From: Actinomycetaceae bacterium
GTDB taxonomy: Bacteria; Actinomycetota; Actinomycetes; Actinomycetales; Actinomycetaceae
Assembly: GCA_030537735.1 (NCBI GenBank)
Contig: JAUNVG010000012.1
Span: 1 to 60,511, forward strand
Direction of reading: 5' to 3'
DNA length: 60,511 nt
In this document: positions 15,663-25,510 of the stretch, piece after piece
How positions within the stretch are numbered: the first letter of the stretch is position 1
How the letters are laid out: every line of letters begins with the position of its first letter
The notes under the pieces: model-generated
The model's database searches: none
Told to the model about the DNA's origin: nothing
What the model saw: only the letters and a program-made list of their open reading frames with translations
Position numbers and translations under genes: made by a program

Positions 15663-16510
15663 GGGCTCTTCGGATTTTGGTGGGGTGTGTGTGGAAAATG
15701 GTGGTGAAGATGGTTCATGCTTAAGATGTGAAACGTAAACCTGAATCCATCTTGACCGTTACTGATTCTAACGCTATCTGGGCTATTTGGTTAGTTTGAA
15801 AGATGTGAGGGTCTTGGCTTACCACCGTGATGGGGCTGTGCAGTGAATAGAGATTGAGCAGGACTTTAACACCGGGTCGTGTCTGTGTTGCGCCAGTGGT
15901 GCACGGGTTAAGGATCGTCCTAAAGTTGCGTATATTGATCTGCCGGTTTATGGCCGCCCGATGCGGTGACTTTTTATGGTCAAGCCTTACTTAACGCTGA
16001 CCGCAAGCGCCTAGACACTACCAGCGCGATCGGGCTAGACGAAACCAGTTTCTTAAGCCTGGGTCACAACCGCACCCAGTACGTGACCACAGTATGTGAT
16101 GTCGCTAACCGGCAATTCATCGTTATCGTATCCAGCCGTGGCTATGTTGATGTTGCCTGTTTCCTCTACGACTTTCCCACCCAGCGGAAAACAACATCAC
16201 CTACGCCACTGTAGATATGAGCCCAACCTAGTGGGCAGTATTCAACGTCGCACACCCAAAGCCACTCAAATTGCTGACCACTTCCACGTGATCACCCTCG
16301 CTAACCGCACCCTAGATAACGTGCGTTGTCGCGTCCAACAACAAACCCTAGGTCACCGAGGCCCTAAAACCTACCCGCTCTACCGCATCCGCCGCCTAAT
16401 ACGCGGGGAATACACACTCGACTAAGCATCTAAAGACCTCCCCACACACTACGAGCCCTGGGTGATCCCAACGGTGAAGTCGCTGTTACCCACGCTGTCA
16501 AAGATGGGCG
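15663..16510 (+). pseudogene. Eroded ISL3-family transposase, copy 1
   Basis: The left end GGGCTCTTCGGATTTTGG resembles ISL3-family terminal repeats. Translations in shifting frames give VKDRPKVAYIDLPVYGRPM, then AVTFYGQALLNADRKRLDTT, then IGLDETSFLSLGHNRTQY, then ATQIADHFHVITLANRTLD, VRCRVQQQTLGHRGPKTYPL, YRIRRLIRGEY and GDPNGEVAVTHAVKDG. These are successive blocks of the DDE_Tnp_ISL3 transposase. Stops and frameshifts break the frame at several places. Compared with copy 2, about 90-100 codons are missing between GRPM and TFYGQAL (15962-15966). It ends at about 16510 against copy 2. It cannot encode an active enzyme. Confidence 0.88.
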
Positions 16511-17188
16511 ACTTGGACTTGGTTTCGCGAGTCAATAATGTCGATGATTTGGTGGTTAGCCACATCGCACACGGTGGCTACGAGTCTGCAGTGCTTGCTG
16601 CCGTTATGCACAATCCTTGTAGCACCCAAACCGACCCGCTTGTAGTGATGATGCGTTTGTGGTCTGCGTTTATAAGCGCTTTAACGTAGATAGTTACTGC
16701 ATCGATAGCCGTATGCCAATCACAACCAATCTCGCTTGCTACTTCGCTAACTGTGGTGCCTGCATAGACTTTCCGGGTTGCCCATTTTCCGGCCCGCGTT
16801 ATCAGTTTCATGCGCGCACTAGCGATGCGTTTGCCATGGCTAGTCCACGAACCCATCTCGCAATCAGGGTTTGCGCATTACCAGCGGTCTTTGAGTCAAA
16901 GTAGTAGATAGGTAGATCAACGAAACGAACAGGTAGTTGGTCTTTAGCGTACCCTCGCTGGGTGAACTTCGGGCAGAAAGATTCGGAATAGTAAATTCGA
17001 TGTTAAGTTCTGGCGTGGCCCGTAACGGTGGTAGGCCAAGACTTCGAGGTATCTCAAACTCACGTAACAAGCCACAATATCGTTAGAGTCAGTAACAAGA
17101 AGATGGACTCAGATTTACGTTTCCCACTTTAAGCATGAATCATCCCCACCACCCTTTTGCATCCACACCCAGCTACAGTCCGAAGAGC
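16511..17188 (-). pseudogene. Eroded ISL3-family transposase, copy 2, inverted
   Basis: On the minus strand this gives YAKDQLPVRFVDLPIYYF, then PDCEMGSWTSHGKRIASARM, KLITRAGKWATRKVYAGTTV, EVASEIGCDWHTAIDAVTIY, VKALINADHKRI and VCDVANHQIIDIIDSR. It is clearly related to copy 1: both have the same DNA blocks near their ends, such as GAAACGTAAA-C/T-CTGA and CTTGGC-C/T-TACCACCGT. It retains the zinc-finger/helix part that copy 1 has lost, but lacks the C-terminal half. The outer end has TCCGAAGAGC (17179-17188), the complement of the copy 1 end. Confidence 0.85.
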
Positions 17189-17534
17189 TATGGATCCGTC
17201 TTGCTTGTTGTCTCATCCTTTGTTGCCATCTGAGACGTTCGACACAGATAATGGGCGTGTGACAGTGTGTTGTCTCAAAAGCTTTATTTGTGAACATGTG
17301 TGTAAAAAGGCCCTGTGCGCAAAGCGTGTGAAGATCAAGCGGGGACTAGCATCTCTGTGAGATCCCTGAAATCATGCGTTTGCTGCTCGCTTTTACTTAA
17401 AGGTCTGCAAAACATTTTGCGTGAGAATTTTCCCATAGGGAGAGTTGTTATTCAGAAATAGTTGGAGTCGGCCACGCAAACTGCTTCAGATGTGAACTTT
17501 ATTGATGGATTTGCCGGCCTCCGAACGTGGATAT
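17189..17534. other. No recognisable gene
   Basis: This 346-bp stretch beyond the ISL3 pair has only short frames without recognisable similarity, no tRNA and no strong hairpin. It is AT-richer than the housekeeping DNA and is probably decayed accessory sequence. Confidence 0.5.
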
Positions 17535-17639
17535 ATGAGGAGCTTTTCTGATATCTTTACGTGTGTTCTAGCAATTTCTCTTCTCTGCGTGGGCTGCCTC
17601 GGTTCCCCCGCTGGTGCTAGAAGGTATTCGATCAGATGA
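17535..17639 (+). CDS. Possible small lipoprotein or secreted peptide
   Basis: A 34-codon frame starts MRSFSDIFTCVLAISLLCVG and continues CLGSPAGARRYSIR. It has a basic start, a hydrophobic core and a lipobox-like LCVGC, so it reads like a lipoprotein signal peptide with a very short mature part. No good ribosome binding site is seen. It ends 26 nt before the Tat protein gene. It may be a genuine small gene, a truncated lipoprotein remnant, or chance. Confidence 0.25.
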   Translation: MRSFSDIFTCVLAISLLCVGCLGSPAGARRYSIR

Positions 17640-17665
17640 TTCCCATTAGCTCAGAAAGGGTAACT

Positions 17666-18784
17666 ATGGAAAACCTGAGTATCTCACGCCGCACTGTGGC
17701 CAAGGGGGCGGCTTGGGCGGCCCCTGCGGTTGCTGTCGCATCCGTAGCCCAGGCTGCTCGTGTCTCGCCAGGAGCCTGCGATACGTTCAAATTCAACTGG
17801 GAGAAAGGCATTGGCGGCTTCTCCGGCATTCCTTTCCGCGCTGTTCCAACTGGTGATGCAGGTAACTCAGCGACAGCAAATGTCGCATTAGGCCTAGATG
17901 AAGGTAAAGGCGCAGTCACTAGCTGGACCTACCGCGGGGGGCTTCCTAGCAGCTTGTCTTTCGATCCTGCGACCAATCTCATTAAGGGGACGCCGGTTCT
18001 TGCGGATGTCGGTGTCCACATCATGGAATTTGATGTACTCCTCAAAGATGGCACTCTCTGTAAGCGACAGATTCCGGTCACGATTGAAGAGTACATGGCC
18101 CAAGGCCGTTGGACCTCAGACTGGGGTGCGCCTAAACAGAGCGCGAACATCATTGGTGTTCACTGGCTTAACACCACTGATACCCCAATCTGTGGCGACG
18201 ACTTCAATATGAAGATCTGGTTCCGTGCGGTTAACGCCGACCTCAGTGAGAAGACTTCAGGCGTGACCCTGGGGGCTATCCCACTGTCATCCATTAACGT
18301 ATCTAACTACTCCACTACCACCGGGCGGTGGTCGAACTCCTCCCCGGCTAATCAGTATCTGATGGTACGTAAGCACGATAAGTACAGCATCGCATGTGGG
18401 CAGTACTTTTTGGGGACCGGTGGCCACCGACCCATTGATGACTGGTTCAGCGCAGGCGTTGTGCGGTACCTCACCGCCTACGCCGGTGTTGAGTGCATGG
18501 TCGAGAAGCTTGCTGAGTTTGGCGTCACCCGTGCGGGTGAGGGCTTCTGGGAACTTAAGCTGGAGGAAGGTGCCTGCATCCAGCCCGGTGAGTTCATTCA
18601 CGTTCAGATCGGTCAGGCCGGCCCCGGAACTGTACCGTGGGTTGGTGAGTTCGAAGTGAACACCCCGGTAGTTAGCACCAGGCTGTCCTCTCTTGACAAC
18701 ACCTACCTCCACGGTGATTGGGATCAGCCTCTGGCGCTTCCCTACACGCCGGGGGTTAACAACGGCATCAACGGTATCTTCTAA
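17666..18784 (+). CDS. Tat-exported protein with putative Ig domain
   Basis: 372 aa. The N-terminus has a twin-arginine signal (SRRTVAKG followed by AAWAAPAVAVASVAQAA), so export is probably by the Tat route. Residues about 75-140 (SWTYRGGLPSSLSFDPATNL, IKGTPVLADVG) match a putative Ig domain of the He_PIG type. The rest is not recognised; it has several Cys (ICGDDF, IACGQYF, VECMVE, GACIQPG) that could form disulphides. No LPXTG motif or membrane anchor is seen at the C-terminus (ends NNGINGIF), so it is likely secreted. The ATG at 17666 follows AGAAAGGG; an in-frame ATG at 17636 has no such site. It lies alone between IS remnants, which suggests acquisition. Confidence 0.7.
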   Translation: MENLSISRRTVAKGAAWAAPAVAVASVAQAARVSPGACDTFKFNWEKGIGGFSGIPFRAVPTGDAGNSATANVALGLDEGKGAVTSWTYRGGLPSSLSFDPATNLIKGTPVLADVGVHIMEFDVLLKDGTLCKRQIPVTIEEYMAQGRWTSDWGAPKQSANIIGVHWLNTTDTPICGDDFNMKIWFRAVNADLSEKTSGVTLGAIPLSSINVSNYSTTTGRWSNSSPANQYLMVRKHDKYSIACGQYFLGTGGHRPIDDWFSAGVVRYLTAYAGVECMVEKLAEFGVTRAGEGFWELKLEEGACIQPGEFIHVQIGQAGPGTVPWVGEFEVNTPVVSTRLSSLDNTYLHGDWDQPLALPYTPGVNNGINGIF

Positions 18785-18808
18785 CGAAGAAGCAGCCTGA
18801 GAAGTGCT

Positions 18809-18843
18809 CTTTACGCCCCCACCGAAACGGTGGGGGCGTAAAG
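18809..18843 (+). terminator. Strong hairpin after the Tat protein gene
   Basis: CTTTACGCCCCCACCG and CGGTGGGGGCGTAAAG form a perfect 16-bp stem with an AAA loop, 24 nt after the stop codon. There is no long T run, but TTTAC/GTAAA at the base gives a U-rich arm in the reverse direction as well. Confidence 0.75.
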
Positions 18844-18952
18844 CGTTGAAAACATGCAACCAACTACGAGATGGGATATAGGTCATGTGGTGTTGCTTTG
18901 ACTGGGACTTTTCCTTCTGCTGATGGGGAAAGTAGGTATTGGTTTCGGTCAC

Positions 18953-19174
18953 TGTTATTTGACGTCGAAAAAGAAATGTTTTGTATGTCAAGGGCTCATG
19001 GCTAAGCATGGTTTGACCTCTAGTGGCAAGCAGTGGTGGCGTTGCCGGAGGTGTAATCGAACAGGGGGTAGCACGATCAATAACGACGCTAAGGAGCTGG
19101 AAGGCTTCTTAGCGTGGCTAATGTGTGAAAAGCTCAAAGCGAGCTCACCGTCAGCGCTAGGTCGCCTTAGCTAA
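18953..19174 (+). pseudogene. IS1249-like transposase N-terminal fragment
   Basis: The frame gives CFVCQGLMAKHGLTSSGKQW, then WRCRRCNRTGG and NDAKELEGFLAWLM. This matches the zinc-ribbon and first helix of IS1249-type (IS256 group) transposases: CxxC, a basic TSxGK-RWRC stretch, CxxC and a FLxWLL block. It stops after about 70 codons, and no catalytic part follows, so it is a remnant. Confidence 0.65.
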
Positions 19175-19285
19175 CCAAGTGAAATTAGTCCACCCACACT
19201 CCACATGAACCTAGCTCCAGCAACACAAGTTGGCCTGTAATACCAAAAGACCCAGCTGGTGCTCAACACCACAGGCTCATTTAAC

Positions 19286-19313
19286 GAGGAGAATTTAGTA
19301 AAGACTAATCCTC
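19286..19313 (+). promoter_or_regulatory. Hairpin upstream of the ileS T-box
   Basis: GAGGAGaaTTTAGTaaag can pair with ACTAAtCCTC as a broken stem (TTAGT/ACTAA and GAGG/CCTC). It lies about 30 nt before the T-box stem I. It may be part of the leader or an upstream terminator without a U-tract. Confidence 0.3.
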
Positions 19314-19339
19314 CAGATACACTGACCATGGAACGCTAA

Positions 19340-19590
19340 GACACGGCCCCGACCCAGAAGCGGGGGAATCACCGTCGAGCGTCCGGAAGAACAGCGCCAC
19401 GCGGGCACCGAATACGCCCGGAAAGCGCCAAGTAGAACCGGACGGGTAAGCCCGACACAGCAGGAACGAGCGGCTCGCGCCGAACTCCGTGAAACGGGGA
19501 GCGGCGCAGGCAAGCGAGGTGGTACCGCGCACCTCACCAAAAGGTGAGGCCACGTCCTCGGCAATACGACGCTAACCGAGGACAACGAAA
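19340..19590 (+). promoter_or_regulatory. ileS T-box, very short stem I, translational type
   Basis: The T-box sequence AGGTGGTACCGCG is at 19517-19529. A small stem I forms from ACGG-CCCCG (19343-19351) and CGGGG-gaatca-CCGT (19361-19375), putting the Ile codon ATC (19368-19370) in the 3' side of an internal loop. GAGGTG (19516-19521) pairs with CACCTC (19530-19535) to present the T-box to the tRNA acceptor end; CCTCACC/GGTGAGG (19532-19549) competes. GTCCTCGG (19554-19561) pairs perfectly with CCGAGGAC (19576-19583), which contains the ribosome binding site of ileS. Uncharged tRNA-Ile would free that site. This agrees with the known actinobacterial ileS class. Confidence 0.88.
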
Positions 19591-22500
19591 ATGAGCGACA
19601 ACACGCATTCACACTATCCGCGACACCGCGCCGACGACATCGCCGCCTCCCCTTCACTGCCGCAGATTGAACGCGACATACTCGCTTACTGGAAAGGAAA
19701 CCACACCTTCACCCGCTCTGTGAATCAGCGCCCCACCGGGGAAGCCGGATCCAACGAATTCGTGTTCTACGACGGCCCGCCTTTCGCTAACGGGCTGCCC
19801 CACTACGGGCACTTGCTCACCGGTTACGTCAAAGACCTGGTGGGACGATACCAAACCATGCGCGGCAAACACGTTGAACGCCGCTTCGGGTGGGATACGC
19901 ACGGACTGCCGGCAGAAATCGAAGCCGAACGCATCCTCGGGATTGGAGATAAATCCGAAATCGAAGGTGAAGGTGGCGTCGGGATCGACAAGTTTAACGA
20001 CACCTGCCGCACCTCGGTGTTGCGCTACACCAAGGAATGGGAAGAGTACGTCACCCGCCAAGCGCGGTGGGTGGACTTCGAAAACGACTATAAAACCATG
20101 GACCTGGAGTACATGGAGTCCGTTATCTGGGCGTTTAAGACTCTGTACGACAAGGGGCTCGCATACGAAGGCCACCGCGTGCTGCCGTACTGTTGGAACG
20201 ACCAGACCCCACTGTCGAACCACGAACTGAAGATGGATGACGACGTCTACCAAGACCGGCAGGACAACACCGTCACTGTGGGGTTGCGCCTGGAGACCGG
20301 GGAGCTGGCGCTGATTTGGACCACCACGCCTTGGACTTTGCCGTCGAACCTGGCGGTGGCGGTGGGACCGGACGTGGAATACGTTACCGTTGCCCCCAGT
20401 GAAGGGGAACTGGCGGGAGAGAAAGTCATTATCGCCAAAGCCCTGCTGGGAGCCTACGCCCGTGAACTCGGCGAAGAACCCACCGTTGTTGATAGCTACC
20501 CCGGCAGCGAGCTGGTGGGGCGGTCCTACGCGCCGATTTTTGACTTCTTCATTGACCGTGACGAGGACGTCCCCGGACCCAACGCCTGGAAGATCCTGGC
20601 AGCGGACTTCGTCACCACCGAGGACGGCACCGGCTTGGTGCACATGGCGCCCGCCTTCGGTGAAGACGACATGTACGCCTGCCAGGCCGCCGGTATAAAA
20701 CCGGTAGTTCCGATTGACGAAGGTGGGCGTTTCACCGCGGAAGTTCCCGACTATGAGGGGCTGCAGGTTTTCGACGCCAATAAACCAATCATCACCGACC
20801 TGCGTGACGGCAGTGGGCCGATGGCGCGCCGCCCCGAAAGCGAGCGTGCAGTACTGGTGCGTCAAGCCTCCTACGTCCACTCCTACCCGCACTGCTGGCG
20901 CTGCCGTAAACCCCTGATCTACAAGGCGGTTTCGTCCTGGTTCGTGGAAGTAACCAAGATCCGCGACCGGATGGTGGAACTCAACGAAGAAATCACCTGG
21001 GTTCCGGGGCACATCAAGCATGGCCAGTTCGGCAAATGGTTGGAAGGGGCACGCGACTGGTCCATTTCCCGTAACCGCTTCTGGGGGTCCCCGATTCCGG
21101 TGTGGAAGTCCGACAACCCCGAATACCCGCGTATCGACGTCTACGGTTCGCTCGCGCAGTTGGAGGCCGACTTCGGGGTGGAAGTAAAGGACTTGCACCG
21201 ACCCTTCATCGACACCCTGGTGCGTCCCAACCCCGATGACCCCACGGGTAAATCCATGATGCGCCGCATCCCCGACGTGTTGGACTGCTGGTTCGACTCC
21301 GGAGCCATGCCGTTCGCGCAAGTACACTACCCGTTCGAAAATGAACAGTGGTTCGACAGCCACTACCCGGGTGACTTCATCGTGGAATACATCGGGCAAA
21401 CCCGCGGCTGGTTCTACACCCTGCACGTGATGGCGACCGCCCTGTTCGACCGCCCGGCCTTCCTCAACTGCATCTCCCACGGCATTATCCTGGGCGATGA
21501 CGGGCGCAAGATGAGTAAATCCTTGCGTAACTACCCCGACGTGAACGGGGTGTATGACGATTACGGTGCTGACGCCATGCGTTGGTTCCTCATGTCCTCC
21601 CCGGTGGTGCGCGGCGGGAACCTGATTGTCACCGAGGATGGGATCCGCGACACCGTGCGCCAGATCCTGCTGCCGCTGTGGAACACCTGGTACTTCTTCG
21701 CCCTCTACGCCGGTACGTGTAACCGCGGCGAAGGCTACTTGGCTTCGGCAATAGAAGCGGATGCGGACGTGTGCCAAATGCCGGTGATGGACCGCTACCT
21801 GCTTGCCCGCACCCACGACCTGGTGGAAGCGGTGTCCACTAACTTGGATGACTTCGACATTCCCGCTGCCTGCCAGCAGGTGCGTGAATACTTGGACGTA
21901 CTCACCAACTGGTACGTGCGCACCTCCCGGCAGCGATTCTGGGACGAGGACACCCAGGCTTTCGATACCTTGTACACCGCGTTAGAAACCCTCACGCGCG
22001 TGGCGGCGCCGCTGCTGCCGCTACTGACCGAGGAGATCTGGCGCGGCCTCACCGGAGGCGAATCGGTTCACCTCACCGACTACCCGCAGGCCCCCCAGGC
22101 GTGGGTGGATGCGGACCTGATCGCGGTGATGGATGAAGCGCGGCAAGTGGTTTCCGGTGCGCACGCCCTGCGTAAAGCGCAGAAGATCCGCGTGCGTCAG
22201 CCGCTTCGTCGCCTCACCGTGGTGACCGACTTGGCGCGGGAGCTGGTGAACTACCGCGACCTGATTGCGGCGGAGGTCAACATCAAGGAAGTTAACACCT
22301 TGCTGCCGAGTGAATCGGGGCTGCAGGTGCGCGAAGACATTACCCTTAACCCGCGTGAATTCGACCCGCAGGTGCGCAAGCTCACTTCGCGCCTGTTCGC
22401 GGCGGCGAAGTCCGGCCAGTGGGAAAAGCGTGGCGAGGACGTGGTGTTCGCTTCCATTGAAGTTGACGGCGAGCCGGTGGTGCTTGGCCCGCAGCAGTAC

Positions 22501-22827
22501 AACCTCACTACCAGTGTGAGTGCCGAGGACGGGCAGGTCGCCAGCGTGCTTTCAACCGGGTCGTTCATCGTGCTGGATACCACGCTGGATGCGCAGTTGG
22601 AAGCCGAAGGGTACGCCCGTGACTTGGTGCGCGCGATTCAAGATGCGCGTAAGAGCGCGGGGCTGCATATCGCGGACCGGATTCGACTGCGAGTGGAGCT
22701 GCCAGCGCAGCGACTGGCGGATGCGCAAGCCCACGAGCAGATGATTGCGGCGGAGACACTGGCGCTGGAAACTGAGTTCGTTGCCGGATCGCAGGAGCAG
22801 CCGCAGATTGAGGTGGAAAAGCTCTGA
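19591..22827 (+). CDS. ileS: Isoleucine--tRNA ligase
   Basis: 1078-aa class Ia synthetase charging tRNA-Ile. The adenylate motif is [17 protein letters not shown] (HYGH) and the KMSKS loop is [15 protein letters not shown]. The editing domain lies between them (about residues 200-420; [16 protein letters not shown]), with [15 protein letters not shown] and [13 protein letters not shown] after it. The length and the long C-terminal anticodon region fit the actinobacterial/eukaryote-like type, some members of which resist mupirocin (family knowledge, not testable here). It is preceded by a T-box leader and overlaps folC by one base (TGATG), so the two are probably co-transcribed. Confidence 0.97.
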   Translation: MSDNTHSHYPRHRADDIAASPSLPQIERDILAYWKGNHTFTRSVNQRPTGEAGSNEFVFYDGPPFANGLPHYGHLLTGYVKDLVGRYQTMRGKHVERRFGWDTHGLPAEIEAERILGIGDKSEIEGEGGVGIDKFNDTCRTSVLRYTKEWEEYVTRQARWVDFENDYKTMDLEYMESVIWAFKTLYDKGLAYEGHRVLPYCWNDQTPLSNHELKMDDDVYQDRQDNTVTVGLRLETGELALIWTTTPWTLPSNLAVAVGPDVEYVTVAPSEGELAGEKVIIAKALLGAYARELGEEPTVVDSYPGSELVGRSYAPIFDFFIDRDEDVPGPNAWKILAADFVTTEDGTGLVHMAPAFGEDDMYACQAAGIKPVVPIDEGGRFTAEVPDYEGLQVFDANKPIITDLRDGSGPMARRPESERAVLVRQASYVHSYPHCWRCRKPLIYKAVSSWFVEVTKIRDRMVELNEEITWVPGHIKHGQFGKWLEGARDWSISRNRFWGSPIPVWKSDNPEYPRIDVYGSLAQLEADFGVEVKDLHRPFIDTLVRPNPDDPTGKSMMRRIPDVLDCWFDSGAMPFAQVHYPFENEQWFDSHYPGDFIVEYIGQTRGWFYTLHVMATALFDRPAFLNCISHGIILGDDGRKMSKSLRNYPDVNGVYDDYGADAMRWFLMSSPVVRGGNLIVTEDGIRDTVRQILLPLWNTWYFFALYAGTCNRGEGYLASAIEADADVCQMPVMDRYLLARTHDLVEAVSTNLDDFDIPAACQQVREYLDVLTNWYVRTSRQRFWDEDTQAFDTLYTALETLTRVAAPLLPLLTEEIWRGLTGGESVHLTDYPQAPQAWVDADLIAVMDEARQVVSGAHALRKAQKIRVRQPLRRLTVVTDLARELVNYRDLIAAEVNIKEVNTLLPSESGLQVREDITLNPREFDPQVRKLTSRLFAAAKSGQWEKRGEDVVFASIEVDGEPVVLGPQQYNLTTSVSAEDGQVASVLSTGSFIVLDTTLDAQLEAEGYARDLVRAIQDARKSAGLHIADRIRLRVELPAQRLADAQAHEQMIAAETLALETEFVAGSQEQPQIEVEKL

Positions 22828-24410
22828 TGAGTAACCGCGGTGCAGAAGATGGAGAACTAGCGCAGTTCCTGGAGCAGTTAGACGCGCAGGTTGAGGCGCA
22901 GTCCGAGGCGGAGGTCTCTAGTGAGGACCTGGTCGCGGAAGTGATGAATCGTGACGTCAGCGCCGGGATGCGCGAGGTGCTTAGCGAACTGCACATGCTA
23001 CCTGATGATGATGGGGCAGCGGGCGGCCCGGGCGCAGATGGTCAGGCCGCGGAGCAGGATCTGGACGCCACCCAGACCGCGGCGCTGATGCGGCGGGTGG
23101 AAAAGGACATTATTGCTCGCGCCCCCGAACACCAGGTGCAACCGTCCTTGGAGCGGGTGCAACTGGCGATGCACATACTGGGCGACCCCCAGCACGCGTA
23201 TCGCAGTATTCACCTGACGGGAACCAATGGTAAAACCTCCACCAGTCGCATGATTGACTCCCTGCTGCAAGCCAGCGGCAGGCGAGTGGGGCGTTTCACC
23301 AGCCCGCACCTGAACACCATTCGCGAACGCATTTGCCTAAATGGTGAACCCCTTAGCGAGGAAGGCTTCCTTGCCGCGTACGCCGACGTCGCCCCCTACC
23401 TGGAGATGGTCGATGCCCATAGCGCCCAGCATGACGGGCCGCGCATGTCGTTCTTCGAAGTGCTCACCACCATGGCATACGCGGCTTTCGCCGACGCCCC
23501 CGTGGACGTGGCGGTGATGGAAGTGGGGATGGGTGGACAGTGGGACGCCACCAACGTCATCGACGCCGACGTAGCGGTTATCACCCCGATTGCGAAAGAC
23601 CACGAAAAGTGGCTGGGAGCCACGGTGGAGGAGATCGCGCGCGAAAAGGTGGGGATTATTAAACCCGGGGCAGTGGTGGTGAGCGCCGTGCAAGAACCAT
23701 CGGTGGAGGCCATTATCCGAAAGGCCTGCGAAGAAAAAGGCGCCACCTTGCGGATGCTGGGGGAGGAAATTGATTTAGTTTCCCGCCAAGTCGGGGTGGG
23801 CGGACAGCTCATAAGCGTGCGCACCCCCGCCGCCACCTACGAAGACATCGCCCTACCCCTGCTGGGAGTGCACCAAGCCACTAATGCTGCCTTGGCGTTG
23901 GCTGCGGTAGAAGCGTTTAACTCCGGGCGCGCCCTGGAAGGAAACATCGTAGAGGAAGGATTCGGCGCCGCCACCTCTCCCGGGCGATTGGAAGTGGTGC
24001 GTTCGTCTCCTTCCATTATCGTTGACGCCGCTCACAATCCGCACGGCGCGGCCGCCCTCGTCGCGGCAGTGGAAGAATCATTCGACTACTCCACTATTGT
24101 GGGGGTCTACAGTGCGATGGCGGATAAGAACGTCGAAGCGGTGCTGGCCGAAGTCGAACCACTGCTGGATGAGATCGTCATAACCGGGATGGACTCCCCG
24201 CGCGCCATGAGCGTGGAAGAACTCACCAGTATCGCCGCAGACGTATTCGGAGCGGAAAGAGTGTGGAGTGAACCGGCGCTACTCGACGCCATTGACCGGG
24301 CGGTGGAACGCAGCGAAATAGCGGGTGACCCAGCTGCCTCAAGTGGAGTGGTGGTATTTGGGTCAGTGGTGTTAGCGGGAGCCGCGCGCGCACTTGTACT
24401 CGGTAAATAG
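22827..24410 (+). CDS. folC: Folylpolyglutamate / dihydrofolate synthase
   Basis: 527-aa Mur-ligase-family enzyme adding glutamate to dihydropteroate or tetrahydrofolate. P-loop: HLTGTNGKTSTSRMIDSLLQ; other blocks are RFTSPHLNTIRERICLNGEP, MEVGMGGQWDATNVI and ITPIAKDHEKWLG, with VDAAHNPHGAAAL in the C-terminal domain. The first 95 residues form an acidic, low-complexity extension (ELAQFLEQLDAQVEAQ; DDDGAAGGPGADGQAAEQD) not present in typical FolC. Without it the enzyme has the usual length of about 430. The start overlaps the ileS stop, so the extension is probably translated, but no inner start with a good site was found. Confidence 0.94.
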   Translation: MSNRGAEDGELAQFLEQLDAQVEAQSEAEVSSEDLVAEVMNRDVSAGMREVLSELHMLPDDDGAAGGPGADGQAAEQDLDATQTAALMRRVEKDIIARAPEHQVQPSLERVQLAMHILGDPQHAYRSIHLTGTNGKTSTSRMIDSLLQASGRRVGRFTSPHLNTIRERICLNGEPLSEEGFLAAYADVAPYLEMVDAHSAQHDGPRMSFFEVLTTMAYAAFADAPVDVAVMEVGMGGQWDATNVIDADVAVITPIAKDHEKWLGATVEEIAREKVGIIKPGAVVVSAVQEPSVEAIIRKACEEKGATLRMLGEEIDLVSRQVGVGGQLISVRTPAATYEDIALPLLGVHQATNAALALAAVEAFNSGRALEGNIVEEGFGAATSPGRLEVVRSSPSIIVDAAHNPHGAAALVAAVEESFDYSTIVGVYSAMADKNVEAVLAEVEPLLDEIVITGMDSPRAMSVEELTSIAADVFGAERVWSEPALLDAIDRAVERSEIAGDPAASSGVVVFGSVVLAGAARALVLGK

Positions 24411-24503
24411 TGGTACCGAACTGGCTAACGTGCGAAACTGGTGTGTGAGCGCGCTAACACCAGTGGCGGTGCGGGCGCGGATTTAACGAACTGGAGGATC
24501 AGC

Positions 24504-25505
24504 GTGAAAAAGCTAGTAAACGACGTGCACGACGTGGTGGCGCAGTCCCTGGAAGGATTCAAAGCCGCTCATAGCGACATTATCGACATCAGCCTGAACC
24601 CTGACTTGGTGGTGCGGGCCACCCCGAAGGACGAAGGCAAAGTTGGGATTATATCTGGCGGCGGATCCGGACACGAACCCCTGCACGGCGGGTACGTCGG
24701 CTACGGCATGTTGGACGCAGCCGTGCCCGGCGCCATGTTTACCTCACCCACCCCCGACCCGATTGTGGAAGCCACTCGCCGCGCCGACCGCGGCGCCGGC
24801 GTGCTGCACATTGTGAAGAACTACACCGGCGACGTGCTCAACTTCGAAACCGCCGCCGAACTGGCGGAAATGGACGACATTGAAGTCACCACCGTTATCA
24901 CTAATGATGACGTCGCGGTGGAGGACTCCCTCTACACCGCTGGGCGGCGAGGAGTTGCCGGAACCATGCTGGTGGAAAAGATCGCTGGCGCCGCAGCCGA
25001 ACGCGGTGATGACTTAGAGGCTGTCACCAAGATCGCCCAGGCAGTTAATGACAATATGCGCTCCATGGGGCTGGCACTTGGGCCTTGCACCGTACCGCAC
25101 GCAGGCACCCCGTCTTTCGACCTGGGGGAGAGCGAAGTGGAAATGGGCATCGGGATCCACGGGGAACCCGGCTACCGGCGCACCGAGATGAAACCGGCTG
25201 ACGCGCTGGTGGAAGAAATGTACACCAAGGTACGCGATGACTTGCCGTTTAAGTCCGGAGACGAAGTGATCGTCCTCGTCAACGGTATGGGAGGAACCCC
25301 GCTGTCGGAACTGTACGTGGTAAACCGCAAACTGCACCAGCTGTTGGAAGCCGACGGGCTGAAAGCAGTTCGCACCATGGTGGGTAACTACGTCACCAGT
25401 TTAGAGATGCCGGGATGCTCCATCACGCTGCTGCGCGTGCAAGAGGACATGGTGGAACTGTTCGACGCGCCGGTGCACACGGCCGCACTGCGGAAAGGAA
25501 TGTAA
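24504..25505 (+). CDS. dhaK: Dihydroxyacetone kinase subunit DhaK
   Basis: 333-aa substrate-binding subunit of the PTS-dependent dihydroxyacetone kinase. Conserved: ISGGGSGHEPLHGGYVGYGM, HIVKNYTGDVLNFETAAELA and GIGIHGEPGYRR, which has the His that binds dihydroxyacetone covalently as a hemiaminal. The GTG at 24504 follows GGAGG and gives the usual VKKLVND start; the frame is open to 24441 but that part has no family character. It is the first gene of dhaK-dhaL-dhaM. Confidence 0.95.
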   Translation: MKKLVNDVHDVVAQSLEGFKAAHSDIIDISLNPDLVVRATPKDEGKVGIISGGGSGHEPLHGGYVGYGMLDAAVPGAMFTSPTPDPIVEATRRADRGAGVLHIVKNYTGDVLNFETAAELAEMDDIEVTTVITNDDVAVEDSLYTAGRRGVAGTMLVEKIAGAAAERGDDLEAVTKIAQAVNDNMRSMGLALGPCTVPHAGTPSFDLGESEVEMGIGIHGEPGYRRTEMKPADALVEEMYTKVRDDLPFKSGDEVIVLVNGMGGTPLSELYVVNRKLHQLLEADGLKAVRTMVGNYVTSLEMPGCSITLLRVQEDMVELFDAPVHTAALRKGM

Positions 25506-25510
25506 CGAAT

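Noticed and set aside
19654..21816. 720-codon open frame antisense to ileS
   Set aside because: It is a codon-position shadow of ileS in GC-rich DNA. The ileS frame has all synthetase motifs, while the antisense product has none.
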